The notes: generated by a model from the sequence alone, not told the origin. A stretch of DNA of 64,000 nt from Forficula auricularia (GCA_024734495.1 JALMQS010000187.1:10531300-10595299); one strand, 5' to 3'. Shown: positions 12,311 to 24,569, counted from the first letter of the stretch. Numbers and translations are program-made.

Positions 12311-12502
12311 ATAGTAGGGAATTGGACAATAAATAAAAAATCAGAGTTTTTATTAAATGAGCCAGACGTTTCGTCGATTTATTTTGACTTTCTTGACAAA
12401 GAATAAAGAAGGGCCACTGAGGAAGTCGAAATAAATCTACGAAACCTCTGGCCCATTTAATAAAAACTCCGTTTTTTATTTATTGTCCAATTCCCTACTA
12501 TT
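12311..12502. repeat. foldback with hammerhead-like motifs
   Basis: Arms of ~75 bp (ATAGTAGGGAATTGGACAAT). Right arm, plus strand 12411-12454: GGGCCA, CTGAGGA, AGTCGAAATAAATCTAC, GAAACCTC, TGGCCC; GGGCCA/TGGCCC form a 6-bp stem I. The left arm (minus strand) keeps the canonical GAAACGTC but has lost CTGA. Confidence 0.75.
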
Positions 12503-12739
12503 CCTGTTTGAATTAATATTTATTATGGATGCGAGTGATATACCATTAAATATATTATTCGATCCTTCATTATCCAGTACGCAGTAAGCCAGTAAAATTA
12601 CATTGATAAAATAAAATAAATACCTATACAAAAACATGGGTATTTACAAAAATGGAATTATCCACAATAAAAGATTGACAGAATTTATCGATAAATATTA
12701 TTTTCAAAAATGCAATGTATATAGGGCTATGAAAAGGGC

Positions 12740-12935
12740 GTAGTATAATATGCTTTGTGATTGGGTGACCAGTGGATTGGGGCAAGAGCGTCCATTGGTT
12801 AGCAACCCCGATCGATGTCCCCAAGGGGTGGATTGTATCCGCCCTTTTTGTTTCCATAGTTACAGCCCTTAACACAGCTGCAACCTTCCGGTCGATAGCC
12901 TGTAATGGCGGACATCAACACTATCCTACTCTCAA
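12740..12935. promoter_or_regulatory. intronic GC-rich island with three CCAAT boxes and a Pho/YY1-type site
   Basis: A block with balanced base composition inside the AT-rich 11 kb gl intron. It carries three ATTGG (CCAAT-box complement) motifs at 12760, 12776 and 12794, spaced 16 and 18 bp, and TAATGGC (complement GCCATTA, the Pleiohomeotic/YY1 core) at 12903-12909. Short ORFs cross it on both strands, but neither looks like a known protein. It could be an enhancer, an unannotated promoter or a Polycomb-type element. The call is from motifs only. Confidence 0.3.
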
Positions 12936-13112
12936 CTATTCTCTCTCCCTATTTAATCAATCATAGTATTGAAATATTTTGCAATTTTACCTTTGTCATA
13001 TGCCGATTTGCCGAATCGGGATAAGTGCTCTGTTTTTGCTTAGTTTTTTCAAAATTACAACTTTTTAAAAAAAATAATCAAAAGGCATACAGAAATTGCA
13101 TTTATAATAAAC

Positions 13113-13251
13113 CGATGGGTGAATCGCGACCTAAAATCGTGTACACCTACTTCCACTTTCATTTCCAACTAGAAGACAATAGATGACAATAGATTATCTA
13201 ATGAATTCCAAAGACGGTGTACACATAATTCCAATCACGGTTCACCCCTCG
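13113..13251. mobile_element. MITE copy 2 (CGAGGGGTGAACC family)
   Basis: 139 bp; 8-bp duplications TAATAAAC (13105-13112, 13252-13259). Same inverted repeats with a few changes (CGATGGGTGAATCGCGA). 1.3 kb from copy 1. Confidence 0.9.
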
Positions 13252-14017
13252 TAATAAACATTTAAAAAATTTGATTTTAAATACCTAATATTAAATATAA
13301 CATCTCTTATATGTAGATCATATTATATCGTGTATGAATCTGTGATTATTTTATGAAACACGGTTTTATTTAAATATAAATAAAACGCTCAATAAAAAAT
13401 AATTAAAAATAATATTCTCATAAAAAAGCAATCTGTGGATCAGGGGGATCATGTCTCCTACTCCTAGGAGTATATCCATATTCCCTAAACCCTCAGTATG
13501 TAGCGAAATTTGTTTCTTGCTACGGCCTTGACGTGAAATCACGTATCTTATTTAAAAAATTGCCAGTTGTAGGTACTCTAAATGTTTCAGTCTTTTGTAT
13601 TTTCTGGTAATTGAAATTTCAACACCACTTCCTGACTAGTTTCGATGATTGACAATGAAACTGAAGACATGGAGAAATCGAGATACCTACATTCAAAAAT
13701 ATCCACCGAACTAGAATACTGGAGGAATAATAGTTCTAGATTGAAAATTTTGATTATCATTGGTAACCATGATGAAGACATGGAAGAATCGAGTTAAAAT
13801 AACCAAGAATAACAATCGATTCTCACCTAATACTGAGAAAAATCATTTTACATTACATTTTTGAAGTTTCGATCATTTTTAGTATCCAACGAAGAAGTCA
13901 TGGAAAAAGGCGAACTTCGCATCTAGTATTATACATTTATCAATTGTCTATCCTTTGCAAAAAATTCAAAGTTGCATCTCTTGTGTAATAGAAATAAAAT
14001 TATATATAGATATATAG

Positions 14018-14673
14018 TAGGGTGATCCATATTTTGGGTATTTTCAAATTTTTACGCGGACAAGGGCTCATATTGTTCGAAATAATAAAAAAAAATCCCC
14101 CAAGTTTCAAGTCTCTATCTCAATTATAACCTGTGCACCCAGCGATGTAAGTTTCACATCTAAATAACATGAGGTTTTTGGCATTAAAATATCAATTTTT
14201 TATTCCGGCCAAAGTAATTGCTCAAAAAATTCGAAACTCTGTAGACTTTATCCTTATGATACTAGCTATCCATCAGAATTATTACAGATTTTTAGCTATA
14301 ATAATTTTAGAGTTTCAGCTAGATAAAATACTGCTAGGTATATCTTAGTGTTACTAAGTTATTGACTCCAAAATTATAATAGCTAAAAATTTGTAAAAAT
14401 TGAGGAATAGCTGCTATTATAAGGATACAGTCTACAGAGTATCAAATTTTTTGAACCATTACTTTGGCTGGAATAAAAAATTGATCTTTCAATGGCAAAA
14501 ACTCCATGTTATTTAAAAGAGAAACTTACATCGCTGGGGGCACAGGTTATAATGATAGGTTATTAATTGAGATAGAGACTTGAAACTTGGGGGATATTTT
14601 TTTATTTATTTCGAACCATATGAGCCCTTGTCCGCGTAAAAATATGAAAATATCCAAAATAAGAACCACCCTA
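14018..14673. repeat. 656-bp palindromic element, copy 1
   Basis: Ends TAGGGTGATCC and GGTTCTTATTTTGG in complement; long arms with AGTTTCAAGTCTCTATCTCA and TCGCTGGGTGC-type blocks. The same element is at 49680-50325. Confidence 0.8.
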
Positions 14674-15128
14674 ATATATAGGTACTTTCACCCGGTGCGC
14701 TCAAATCACTCCAAATTTTTTACAAACTTGTCTTTTTTATTATTTGGTTTTGTAAAGTAACTAGGTCATGAATTATAATACAAATTAAAACAAATTTACC
14801 ACACAGAGTTCTGAGAAAATTAAACTTTTAATATCTTCGATGACAAAATGTTTATAAGATTTCTTATTGAAATCATATTAGCTTTATTTCCTCGAAACAG
14901 CCTTAAACCTTCGAGAACAGATATTTGCAAGGCTTGGCAGAACTAATAATAAATCCATGAAGAAATTATATCATCTATGATTATTTGAAGGAATATTTGC
15001 CTACAATTTCTACATCAAATTTGATTATTTTTACAAATAAAAAAATAAATAAAAAGGACCCCAGGATTTTTGAGTGCAATTTTTAAAATAACTTTAATTC
15101 AAACTTATATAAACAATTGAACACATAC

Positions 15129-15410
15129 CTGCGGGCAGATTTGTTCTTGAAGATTGGCGTTAGCAATGGGCGCCGGGTATCCATGCATGGTCATGTTCAT
15201 AGAGACGTTGACCGACATGCTCGGAAACGAAGTCTGCCCTTGCATTGCATTTTGACTGGAAATGCCGATGCCTCCTGAGCAAGTTCCAGATCCTCCACTT
15301 AAGTTCATTGATGTATTTGAAGATCCGAAACCACTTCCTCCCCCTGGACTTAATTCGCCTGGTCCACAATTCGAGTAACCTCCATAACTACCGTTTCCCG
15401 GGGAAAGCAT
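15129..15410 (-). CDS. gl: glass coding exon (SMSVNVSMNMTMH block)
   Basis: Acceptor TTGATAG/ATGCTT at 15411/15410 and donor CCGCAG/GTATGT at 15129/15128; 282 nt, 94 codons, phase 0 at both ends. The intron separating it from the upstream exon is only 87 bp (15411-15497). The peptide starts MLSPGNGSYGGY, has a Gly/Ser-rich middle and ends with FPSMSVNVSMNMTMHGYP and QEQICPQ. The SMSVNVSMNMTMH string is nearly identical to fly Glass and is the single most diagnostic block in the window. No known fold; low-complexity activation-type region N-terminal to the zinc fingers. Confidence 0.95.
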
Positions 15411-15497
15411 CTATCAACAACACAGTTATATCGAAAGTTCAAATTGGAATAAAATAGGCAAACAGTTGATTGTGTTGAAGCTTAGAAGCCTTCTTAC

Positions 15498-15766
15498 CTG
15501 ATGAGGATGGACAGTGTAGGACAGACTTGCTGAAGGAACTTGGTACTGACAAGCAGTGGGATATCCTACAGCAGCAGCTGCAGCGGCCGCGAAGCCGCTT
15601 GGGCTCAATTGTCCTGGGTGGACCACAGCATGTTTCAAAGAGAGGAGAACATCGGCCATGTCGTGACCGGGTGCTCCGATAAGAGGGTTGCCCGAGGCTC
15701 AAAACGTTCCCACCAGTAACACTTCCGACTCCCAGGCACCTGTCCTTCGTATTAGAATATTCGCAT
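15498..15766 (-). CDS. gl: glass coding exon (MADVLLSLKHAV, SLSYTVHPHQ) with internal frame break
   Basis: Acceptor TGTTTAG/ATGCG at 15767/15766 and donor CATCAG/GTAAGA at 15498/15497; 269 nt. Entering with the two bases left by the previous exon gives an open stretch ending near GGNVLSLG. The conserved part (GNPLIGAPGHDMADVLLSL, an Ala run, then SASLSYTVHPHQ, matching fly Glass) lies in another frame, and that frame has a stop at 15701-15699. The switch must therefore fall between about 15698 and 15660. Dropping one base of the three-base run at 15691-15693 gives a continuous reading through LSLGNPLIG and makes the exon length fit both neighbours. As written, the product would stop soon after the next splice. 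The exon ends in phase 0 and joins MLSPGNG, as VHPHQML does in fly Glass. Confidence 0.9.
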
Positions 15767-15902
15767 CTAAACAGATCAAAAATTGTTTTAAAGAAATTGG
15801 CTTTCTTCTCTTATTCCTTAGAATTAAATTAATTTATGGGTGAATAAATTTATACTAACATTCAAACTCAAAGAAAACAAATCAAGTTGTAGAACTCTAG
15901 AG

Positions 15903-16579
15903 CACAGTGGTTCTTAACCTTTTATTAGTCACTGCTCCCTTAAAATCCTAAAATATTTTCGCGGCCAGTACTCCCACTCCCCCACCTTTAGGTAACATAC
16001 TCGTAATTACTCGTATAAAAAAAACTCAAATGTAACAATAATTTCTAAATAAATCAAAAAGCAGAACTTAAAATAACATTTATATATATATATGTTTGGT
16101 ATATTTTTTGTGTTATGTTTGGTATATTTTTTAACGTTGTCGGCTCAGCAATTCATGGCAATCTGTCGCACAGATGCGAAATGCAATGATCAAAAAATTC
16201 TTTATCAGATTGTCATTATTAACACATTTCGTGAAAAATAGGTATATTTGCAAATGAAAGTATATTTGCTATAGTATAAAAATTTTAAATCTAGACTTAT
16301 AAAAAATATTTACACGGTTTTATTCAACTTGTAATTTTGTCTGTCTGTCTGTTTGGGTCAAATTTACCTATACGTTCAACGTTTTCATTTAGTTTAACCA
16401 TGTTTATGGTAAGAATATGGATATGTCAATAAATTCATCTGTCACTTACATATGTATCACTTATAAAAACTACATAATAACATATTTTTTTTATTTGTAA
16501 AGATATAAAAACTTAAAAATTTTTAATATTTTCGCGGCCCCCTATATACTTTCCGCAGCCCCCCTGTTAAGAATCGTTG
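15903..16579. mobile_element. hAT-type non-autonomous element with 8-bp target duplication
   Basis: Ends CACAGTGGTTCTTAACC and its imperfect complement near GTTAAGAATCGTTG, flanked on both sides by CTCTAGAG (15895-15902, 16580-16587). Short subterminal matches (ATTTTCGCGGCC) lie inside both ends. CAGNGGTTCTTAACC ends with an 8-bp duplication of the nTCTAGAn type are characteristic of hAT elements. No transposase is left. Confidence 0.85.
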
Positions 16580-17844
16580 CTCTAGAGTATTAAGGTTATC
16601 ATGTTGATGAATGATTTAAAATATTTATTTGACGAATTCTCAAATTCAGATTTTTATTTATATACAAGAATGTGGAAATTAAATCAAGGCACACAAATTT
16701 CCCCTTAAAAATACTAATTAATACTCATGTCAATGTCAAAAAAAGGAATCATTTAAAGATTATGTCTTCTCAATAATATAAATATCTAGATGCGTAGTTT
16801 CCAAAGTGGGCCATACGCCTCTTCTCGCAAACAATTTGATTTTTAAGGAATGTATTTCAATCATGATGGTATTACAGAATAACCTTCTTTTAAAATTATT
16901 GTACCTATATTTATGCTTTTTAGTTTTCTATTAGATAAAGTTTTGAAATTTTATTTGCTGTTTTTCATATTACTTCATATTATTATTATTTTTTTTAACA
17001 ATTTATTAGTTATTTCTTGATCAGTACTTCAACTAAATTTTTCTTCTTTTAGATATTTTCAGTGGTGCTGCTAGCTTTTATTCGAATATACTATTCATTT
17101 TAATAAAATATACTGTAATGCGTTAAAAAATCTAGCCACTTTATTATTATTATTATTATGATGTCTAAAAACTTTGTGTGGTTTCAATTCCAAAATGTTT
17201 TAAAACTCTTTTAAAATATTTACTCTTATATAATTATGGGCAAAGTGAGAATAAATGTCTCTCACCAAAACTTCAACATCCTTTGGTAGTTTTTGACATA
17301 TGAAGAACATAGATTGAAAGAAATGGGATGTGCACATGTACAATCTTCAACAATTATTTGTTGATGTTCTTTTAACAAAATACTTTGAACTCCATCTAAT
17401 TGTTCCAACATAGTCGCACAATTATCTGCAGCTAGATTTTCCAAATTAATCCGCACAGAAACTAAATAACCCCTTAAAACTTCATAAATATCCTTAATAC
17501 CAGTTTATATTGATATTTTGAAGATTTTTTACGACTATTATGTATCATGAATGTACTATCTTTGAGATATTTTATGGAATGTACTAGAAACTAAATTATT
17601 TTAATGTTAATGTAGGTACTATTGTACTTTTCTACCAAAAATGTACTGTAAATAATACATTTGTACTGTAACGGCAGCTGCTTATTTTTCTTTTACATGA
17701 AAACTTCTTCTCAGCTAGTACTTTTATAAAAAGCTCTCATACGGTTATATCTAATGAAATGAAAGCTGCCACGCATTTTTTTTAAATAAATAGTGATATA
17801 TCTAGATAAACTAATTTGATTAATTTTAATTTATTTTTTTAAAG

Positions 17845-18048
17845 GTGGAGTGGCTGGCTAATTGACTTCGAGCTTACTCGGGATCGAATCTGGCTTCAGT
17901 CAGAATAATTTTCATCTATGTCAAAAATCCGAAACATCTCAAGAACACTTACCCAGGAATCAGGTCTAGTAATCCCCAACGACAAAGACCTTTTGACGGA
18001 TAAGGGCATGTTCGGTCTGCGAGATTGAGTCCACTATTTTAACGCCAG
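17845..18048 (+). repeat. exon-like module shared with 25.1 kb
   Basis: Starts after TTTTTTTAAAG with GTGGAGTGGCTGGCT and ends CGCCAG/GTCAGT. The same module, with the preceding ~150 bp, recurs at 24980-25330. In the 25.1 kb copy the first frame is open for 28 codons (VEWLAESLLEFGFSQ...), but here it stops after seven. The last part (TGCGAG...TTTTAACGCC) also recurs at 26.5 kb. Confidence 0.5.
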
Positions 18049-18148
18049 GTCAGTTATACTTATTCATTTATTATATTTATACCATAAATTTTTTAGAAAA
18101 ATTAAAAAAAAATATTATTTTTATTTTAAGCAATTTATTAGTTATTTC

Positions 18149-18297
18149 CGAGGGATGAACCGCGACCTAATATCGTGTACACCTACTTCCACTTTCATTT
18201 ACAAACAGAAGACAATAGATGAAGGGCCATTATCAAATGAATTCTAAAATAATTCAAAAGACGTGTACACCTAATTCCAATCGCGGTTCACCCCTCG
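18149..18297. mobile_element. MITE copy 3 (CGAGGGGTGAACC family)
   Basis: 149 bp; 8-bp duplications GTTATTTC (18141-18148, 18298-18305). Interior has GAAGGGCCATTATC in place of the GACAATAGATTATC of copies 1 and 2, a subtype shared with copy 4. Confidence 0.9.
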
Positions 18298-18839
18298 GTT
18301 ATTTCTTGCACAGTACTTCAACTGCAATTTTCTTCTTATTTTGTTGCATGGAAACTTTGAAAACTTGTTTAAAATAAGCTGTTACGATGTCTTTTTAGGC
18401 TTCCTTCTCGTGAATAGGAGTTCACTTTTTTAAATAATAAGAATTATACGTCTCAGAGGTGGACAGACATCTGAATTTTAGATTTTAATTGGGGAATGAC
18501 CAAAAACAAAGGCTGGGATTTATTGTTCTAGATGCAGTAAAACCTATTCGGAAGAATTAATAAAGATATATTTATGAACTTCTTTTAGATTTTTGCAAAA
18601 TTTGTCTCCCCTCCGACACTTATTACAAAAATAATAAAAGAATCATCGATGTTAGAGCTGGGTAACTGAAATATAAGAGTTCACCCAAAAATTTTAACAT
18701 TTTTTTTGCTCATGCATGATTAGAAATACCTGAAAAACTAAACAAACTAATTTCTAGTTTCAGAATAACCGGTTGAGACATTTAAAAAATCAAAAAATAA
18801 TCAAATCGTTTTATATCCCTATAATATAATAATTTGATT

Positions 18840-19100
18840 TTTAATTTACCATTCAGGGTATGGTCAAGTATTCTAATCGTGCATGAAAAAAGTGTTTTTT
18901 TGCTTCCTTTTTTCGAAATATCTCAGAAACGGCTAAAACTATTTTGATTAAAAACATTGAGCAAAACCACGGCGTTTTGGTCTTCAAAAAAGTCCTAATG
19001 AGTGAACATAGAAAAATTATATTTTTTGATATATGTCAACATTTTTGTTAGCTAGTACTTTAAGAAATTTTTTGTACGCTCTAGCCCAAAAACTAGTGTG
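18840..19100 (+). repeat. dispersed repeat (ACAGGGTATGGTCA), copy 2
   Basis: Same front as 7020: GGTATGGTCAAGTATTCTAA, TTTTTTCGAAATATCTCAGA. Ends after the AAAAACTAGTG block. Confidence 0.6.
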
Positions 19101-19506
19101 TTTTTTAACAACTTATATTATTAAATAAAATATACAACTTTATTATAAAATGTCAAGATTAAAGTTATTCGAATGCAAAAGATAATATTAATGCCCCAAA
19201 AGTAAAATTTTGCTCTTGGCGATGCAACTGGCAATACACAGCGTTCTATTTGAATGCATATCTAACCACTTACAAGGGGCACTGATCTTAATCAAAATCA
19301 GTTTCTAAAGGCCGATATTTCTTTTTTTGATCCGAAAACTTCTTTATAATTATTTTGAAAATTATTGTGCAACTAAACTGTTCTTTTTGCCGACGTGAGA
19401 GTTTATGTAAATTGGTTGTATCTTGCTATATAATATTTGGAATTCACTCTTTTAAGTCTTCGGATTACAATAAAATAAATTCATCTTCATATATTAAATT
19501 CTTTAT

Positions 19507-19912
19507 GGAAGTATATATGTTGCAGTAAAACCAGTTTTTACTAAGAACGGGTTCTTACTACTTAAAACGCGTTTCATTGAATACCTTTGTGTGAACTAGA
19601 GTTTACTGATGTTGATTGAGTTTGGTTCAAAGGTCTAGAATCTTCATGTTTGGGTGTTTATTTTCAAATATTTTTTAAATGAAAATGTCAAAAATTTGAA
19701 CGAAAGTTATAGAGGATGTAATTTTTGACATTTTCGTTTAAAATCTTTTGAAAATAAACACCCAAAATGAGGCGGAAGGTCAAAAATGAAGATTCTAGAA
19801 CTTTGAACCAAACTTAACCAACTCTAGTTGCCATAAAGGTATTCAGTGAAACTTGTTTTAACTAGTAAGAATCGGTTCTTACTAAAAACGGGTTTTTACT
19901 GCAACATATGCA
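19507..19912. repeat. 406-bp foldback, TGTTGCAGTAAAA family
   Basis: Ends ATGTTGCAGTAAAACC and complement; arms contain AAGGTATTC, TTTGGTTCAAAG and GGGTGTTTATTTTC. One end and half of it recur at 32400-32627. Confidence 0.8.
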
Positions 19913-20484
19913 TTAGATTTTCAGGTTGAAGCACGAGTTTTCTTTAGAAACAAAAATCAAAAAGTACTCAAAGAGCTCACCAAGCTTAGGTTGTCTGTAC
20001 CATGTAGTGATACTTTAAATACGCTAAGTAATGGAAAAAAAATTGGAATTCTTAATATACATTATACATACTAATAATATACCATAGGAGCGAAATTTTC
20101 GCTTAAATTAATTCACCAGAAGTAAAATTTACTCTATGCATTTTGAGGTTTATCGTAATTTTCTCAAAAATAACTGTAGTGATTTTATTTTAACTTTTCA
20201 TTAAGACTTTCAAATAAGATAATCTTTGTACTCTATAAATAAAGATATAAGTTTCATATAGGTATATATGAGAAAAATTATTTTGCTTGAAAAGATTTAT
20301 AAATCTAAGATTCTAAATTCGATTGTATTTCGGGTGCGCTATTTGTTTCCACTTTTAACTGATTTTTCGTATTAATTTGATCGATAGATGGGTTTATTTG
20401 ATTTGTTTGGCTTTTCGGCCCTTCTAGCCATAAGCCAATTTACGATATTACTTATTATTATTATTATTATTTTAATTTGTCGCT

Positions 20485-20556
20485 ACCCCGGGGTTAGATT
20501 TTATACCTCGAGTGGGATTCGAACCCGGGTCCACTTGGTTAGCAGGCTGACACAGG
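20485..20556 (-). mobile_element. tRNA-like SINE fragment
   Basis: The minus strand holds GGGTTCGAATCCCACTCG, a perfect B box, preceded by TGCTAACCAAGTGGACCC. The front half of a tRNA is not convincing, so a SINE remnant is likelier than a tRNA gene. Confidence 0.5.
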
Positions 20557-22104
20557 TTTATTTGATTTAAAATTTGAATTTAATAATAGACCATTATTGA
20601 AAATTTAAATATTTTTGTATTAGCTAGTTTTAGATAATTATTTAATATACAATAAGATATTTCAATAATTATCTTTTTTTCTTATATAAATCGCTAAGAA
20701 ATAGTCAGGACATTTTTTTAATAAGGTACATTTTAAATAAAATATATACCATGATAAGCTATATATTTTCTCTCTTTGCCTTGGCAATTTCAAAGGGTAT
20801 TAATTAATAAGCCTGGCTCTGGGACAACGGAGCTATCAAATTAAATATTTAATTATAATTATTATAATATCTCAAAAATTCTAAAAAATCTTACTAAAAT
20901 TATTAAAATAATATTTCGAATTAGATTTGCATCTCGGATTATTTTTTCCAGGTGTAATTATTTTTTAAAATATTTTTAAATCCTTCAACGACTAGAGAGT
21001 GTCTTGACGCCAGTCATTCGTGTCTCAACTAGTAGAGGATCCTGAACGAGACCATTCACATCTAAATCCACGCCAGTCCATTCGGTGAGCTCAAATTTTT
21101 CTCTAAAATTTATGATTTTTTTATTTCAACTTAAAATTAATGTATATCTATTATTATTTGTTCAATTGGGACAAAAATTTTGAATAAATAATTGTTGAGA
21201 GGAAAATTAAAGAAAAAAAACGAGGTCAACCAAGTCCACGCTTAGAAGTTGAATTTATCATTAATATATTTTGGAATCAACTTTAAATTCATGAATAGAT
21301 ATTAATATTTATTGAATTGAGATAAAAATTTTACAAAAAAAGTGTTGGTAGGAAAAATTATGAAAAAATCTTAACATCCCGACGCTTTTAAATTGAATTT
21401 TTCATTAATAAATTCTCTATCTTTTGGAGATTTATTAATTTTTAACGAATATATAATATGCCGAAACTAATATTCTATTTCGATTTTCAGTATCTCAAAT
21501 ATAACTCATCAGATGAGAGAAATCATTTTGGTAATAGACTTCATGATCTGCATTATTCGTTCTGTGACTTGAAATCCTTGACAAGTCCATGCATGCTTGG
21601 AGTTTCAGCCGGCAGTCATTAGGGTGAGTTTAGATTCTATTAACTTTTCCAATTAATAATTTTCATTATTAGATTTTATATTCATACAATATACATATAT
21701 GCATATATATTTTATTCATACATTGAATCCTTTATCTTAAATAGGTTGATAATTATTTATTTTCTAATAATTTTGTTTTTCTATGATTTCGGTGTTAAAT
21801 AAAATATATTGAATAAACTGAATATGTATGTAATATGTATAGAGGATGTGCTAAAGGTTTCCTTTTTTTAATTAATTAATTTTATTTTATATTAAAATAT
21901 AATTAAAGTTATTGTTGGTGTTGAATATTCTAAAGACGCCCAAACGGACAAATGTTGAATGGGTAATTCTTTTGTAATTGAATAGCGTTCTGTAGATCTT
22001 CCCTCTCTTTCTCTCCAACTTTTATTATTATATTAAAATAATTAGCATGAATTAAATTGATAAACGGGTCTCAACTTGTTTAGACACGGACGAAATAGGT
22101 ATCT

Positions 22105-22785
22105 TTATATATAAAATTAAGGTTATGTCTGTACACTGGTCCAAATCACGCCAAATTTTGGTTGCACATGTTTCAAGCAAAGTTATGAACCAAAACATTC
22201 TCAACAAAATTCTTGTCTGTCTGTATCTCTGTATGTATATTTGCGTAGCTTCTGCCGAAAGTTATTCACGATTCACGTTAAAACGGCTAAAGGGATTATT
22301 ATGAAATTTCATATTTGGATCAGATGTCTTCTAACTTACGTTTACTTTACTTTACTTTACTTACTATATAACGTTTTGATATTTTGACCCCAAAAGGGGT
22401 TTGGGAGGGGGGGGTGCATTAATGGAAATTATCAAATAACTCCTAAACTATAAACTCTATGGCAAATTTTATCATGAGCAAAGTTGTAGGGGATGTGATT
22501 TCTGACAACTTTTGTTTAAAAACATTCTCACAAAAAACCACCCAAAAAGGGGGGAGGGTGAAAAATGCAAATTCGTGCCTTTGGAGCAACCTCAACCAAA
22601 TTTTATATACATAATCTTTGGGCCACTAGAACGCTAGAAATGCAGAAACTAACCACCCAAAATGGGGAGGAGGGTCAAAAAATTAAAATTCTTGCTATTA
22701 GAGCAAACTCAACCAAATTGTGTACACATAATCTGTGCTCCACTAGAAGGCTAGCAAGAGGGCCGCCGAAGGGCCTTGCAGCTAG
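22105..22785 (+). mobile_element. Helitron-like non-autonomous element
   Basis: The 3' end is a GC-rich segment (AGGGCCGCCGAAGGGCC) followed by TTGCAGCTAG and T, the CTRR end after a short hairpin typical of Helitrons. There are no inverted repeats or target duplication. The interior shares long stretches with an inverted copy at 676-1436 (GAAATTTCATATTTGGATCA, ACTAACCACCCAAAATGG and others). A 129-codon ORF inside is a chance reading of the repeat. Confidence 0.6.
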
Positions 22786-22859
22786 TAAAATAAATTCCTC
22801 GTTTAGGTTATTAATCTATCGGCCATGGAGGAGGCATGGAGAAAACACAAAGTTAAGCT

Positions 22860-24250
22860 TAAGGTGCGGGCTGTCTGTGGTTGATTCATGGATGGGTGAT
22901 CATATATGTATAATATTAGTTAATACAATTATTAAAATTTTGAATAAAACTTAGGGAGGGTTTATAGTGAAGCATTTTTAAAATCATAATACGTTGGAGT
23001 TGGTGGTGTTTCACAATCTGAAACACCATCAACTCCAACCTATTATAAATTAAATTTTGGTAGTTAAGCAACATGAGATGGTTAATATTTTGTATAAGTG
23101 GCCATCTAAATCGCAGTTGTAGAGGGATATCTATAATTTCTTTTAAAAATAATAATTCACATTCATGCTTAATATTTAGCATTTGCTTGGTCGATTCATG
23201 TATGGGTGATCATTTATAGGGCGTTTTTCAATATAGAAGTTTAGCAATTTGTAGTGTGATTGATTATTGGATGAGTATCGTATGGGGTGCATATCACTCA
23301 TATATCTCGGTAGTTAAGTACCATGAGATCTGTTGATTTCTGAATGGGTGATCGTATTTATTAATGAATAAATAAATTCGGTAGTTAGGCAACATGAGAT
23401 TAGTTGATTTTTTGGATATTGGACAATTTTGATCTCGCTAGCTAAGGAACATAAGACGGGTCATTCTTTGGATAGGTTGCCATCTTTTCAGTAGTAAAAC
23501 AATATCTATAATTTCTTTTAAAAATAAAAATCCTCGTTGCATGCTTAATATTTAGAATTTGCATGGCTGATTGGATGGATGATCTAATATAGGGATCCTT
23601 GGCGTTTATACCAACACATATATCTTAAAAGTTGAGGAATATTTTTACCTAGGTTGATTTTTGGATGGGTATCGCATGAGATGGATATCACTCATATATC
23701 TCTATAGTTAAGTCTTCCGATTACTGGATGGGTGTTTGTATTTATTAACGAATTCAATCAAAGTTAAGTAACATGAAATTAATTGATTTATTGGGCAATT
23801 TTAATTTCAGTAGTTAAGCAACATGAGACAAGTTAATTTTTTGTATAGGCTGCCAAAAAATATAGTTAAGCAATATCTATAATTTCTTTTTAAAATAAAA
23901 ATCCTCGTTTCAATTTAGATTGTTAGCTAGGGTATTTTTGCATGTAGAATGCAAGAGGTTAAGCTTAATATATAGTATTTGCGTGGTCGATTTACGGATG
24001 GATGATCTTATATTATCAAAACATGTAATATTAGTAGTTGAGCAAAATCTAGCATGATGGATTCTTGGATGAATGACGCGTATCATTCATAGATCTTGGT
24101 AAGTAAACATAATAAATACGGTTGATGTTTTGAATAGTTGATCATTTTAAAAATTCAAACAAACTTCTTATATAACTATTAGATTATTTATTTCTAAAAA
24201 ATTAAACAACATGAAATCGTTTGTTATCTGGATAGACACTTAGCTATAGA
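22860..24250 (+). repeat. degenerate array of 5S-rRNA-like segments
   Basis: Two short motifs alternate irregularly: GTAGTTAAGCAACATGAGA (near 23061, 23310, 23383, 23813) and TTGGATGGGTGATC-type (near 22887, 23197, 23337, 23655, 23725, 24060). In animal 5S rRNA the 3' half reads GTTAAGCAACGTCG...ACTTGGATGGGTGACC, in the same order. The region looks like an old satellite derived from 5S rDNA or from 5S-headed SINEs. No copy could be a working 5S gene. Confidence 0.5.
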
Positions 24251-24569
24251 AAAATTCTCAAAAAATATTTCAGAAGTTGACCAATAAATTTTGTTGTTAA
24301 ATGATGGATGGACCATCAAACCTTCGAAACTATAGAGGTACTCTCAAACAAATAAATTATATATATATACCTAAAGTAGAGGACAACCTCATTGATTTCT
24401 ATTTACAATTTGTTTTCGTCATTTTGGTAGAATTAAAAGCTTTAATAGATAAATATAGAAGGCTATTTACTTATATAGAAAATTGAATTGAATTAATCCC
24501 ATTATTTTTTCGTAAAACATCAGGGACCTGAAAGAACAAGCGTCACTGATCAATGTGTTCTCGGTTTAA

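Larger units (their letters stand above)
4177..15128 (-). other. gl intron, about 11 kb
   Basis: Bounded by a strong donor (15128) and acceptor (4177). Contents: a hAT-end-like fragment at 4229, direct repeats (4290-4420 and 5960-6090; 6335-6700 and 7840-8230), foldbacks at 5.0, 6.1, 10.3-11.1, 11.4, 12.3 and 14.0 kb, two MITE copies and a GC island at 12.74-12.93 kb. Stretches such as 8.4-9.8 kb are plain AT-rich DNA in which I see nothing definite. Confidence 0.7.

Noticed and set aside
12772..12966. ORFs on both strands of the 12.8 kb island
   Set aside because: Too short, no family, and explained by local GC content.
15439..15702. Alternative frame through the 15.5-15.7 kb glass exon (SYRSTRSRHGRCSPLF and on)
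   Set aside because: It is open to the donor, but loses the Glass blocks and hits a stop soon after the next splice; the conserved SLSYTVHPHQ is in another frame.
17262..17456. 64-codon minus-strand ORF (NLENLAADNCATMLEQLDGV)
   Set aside because: Looks faintly like a transposon-derived peptide but too short to assign; no splice sites.
22565..22954. 129-codon plus-strand ORF
   Set aside because: Lies inside the Helitron-like repeat and repeats itself (TKFYIHNLWATR, TKLCTHNLCSTR); no sign of selection.
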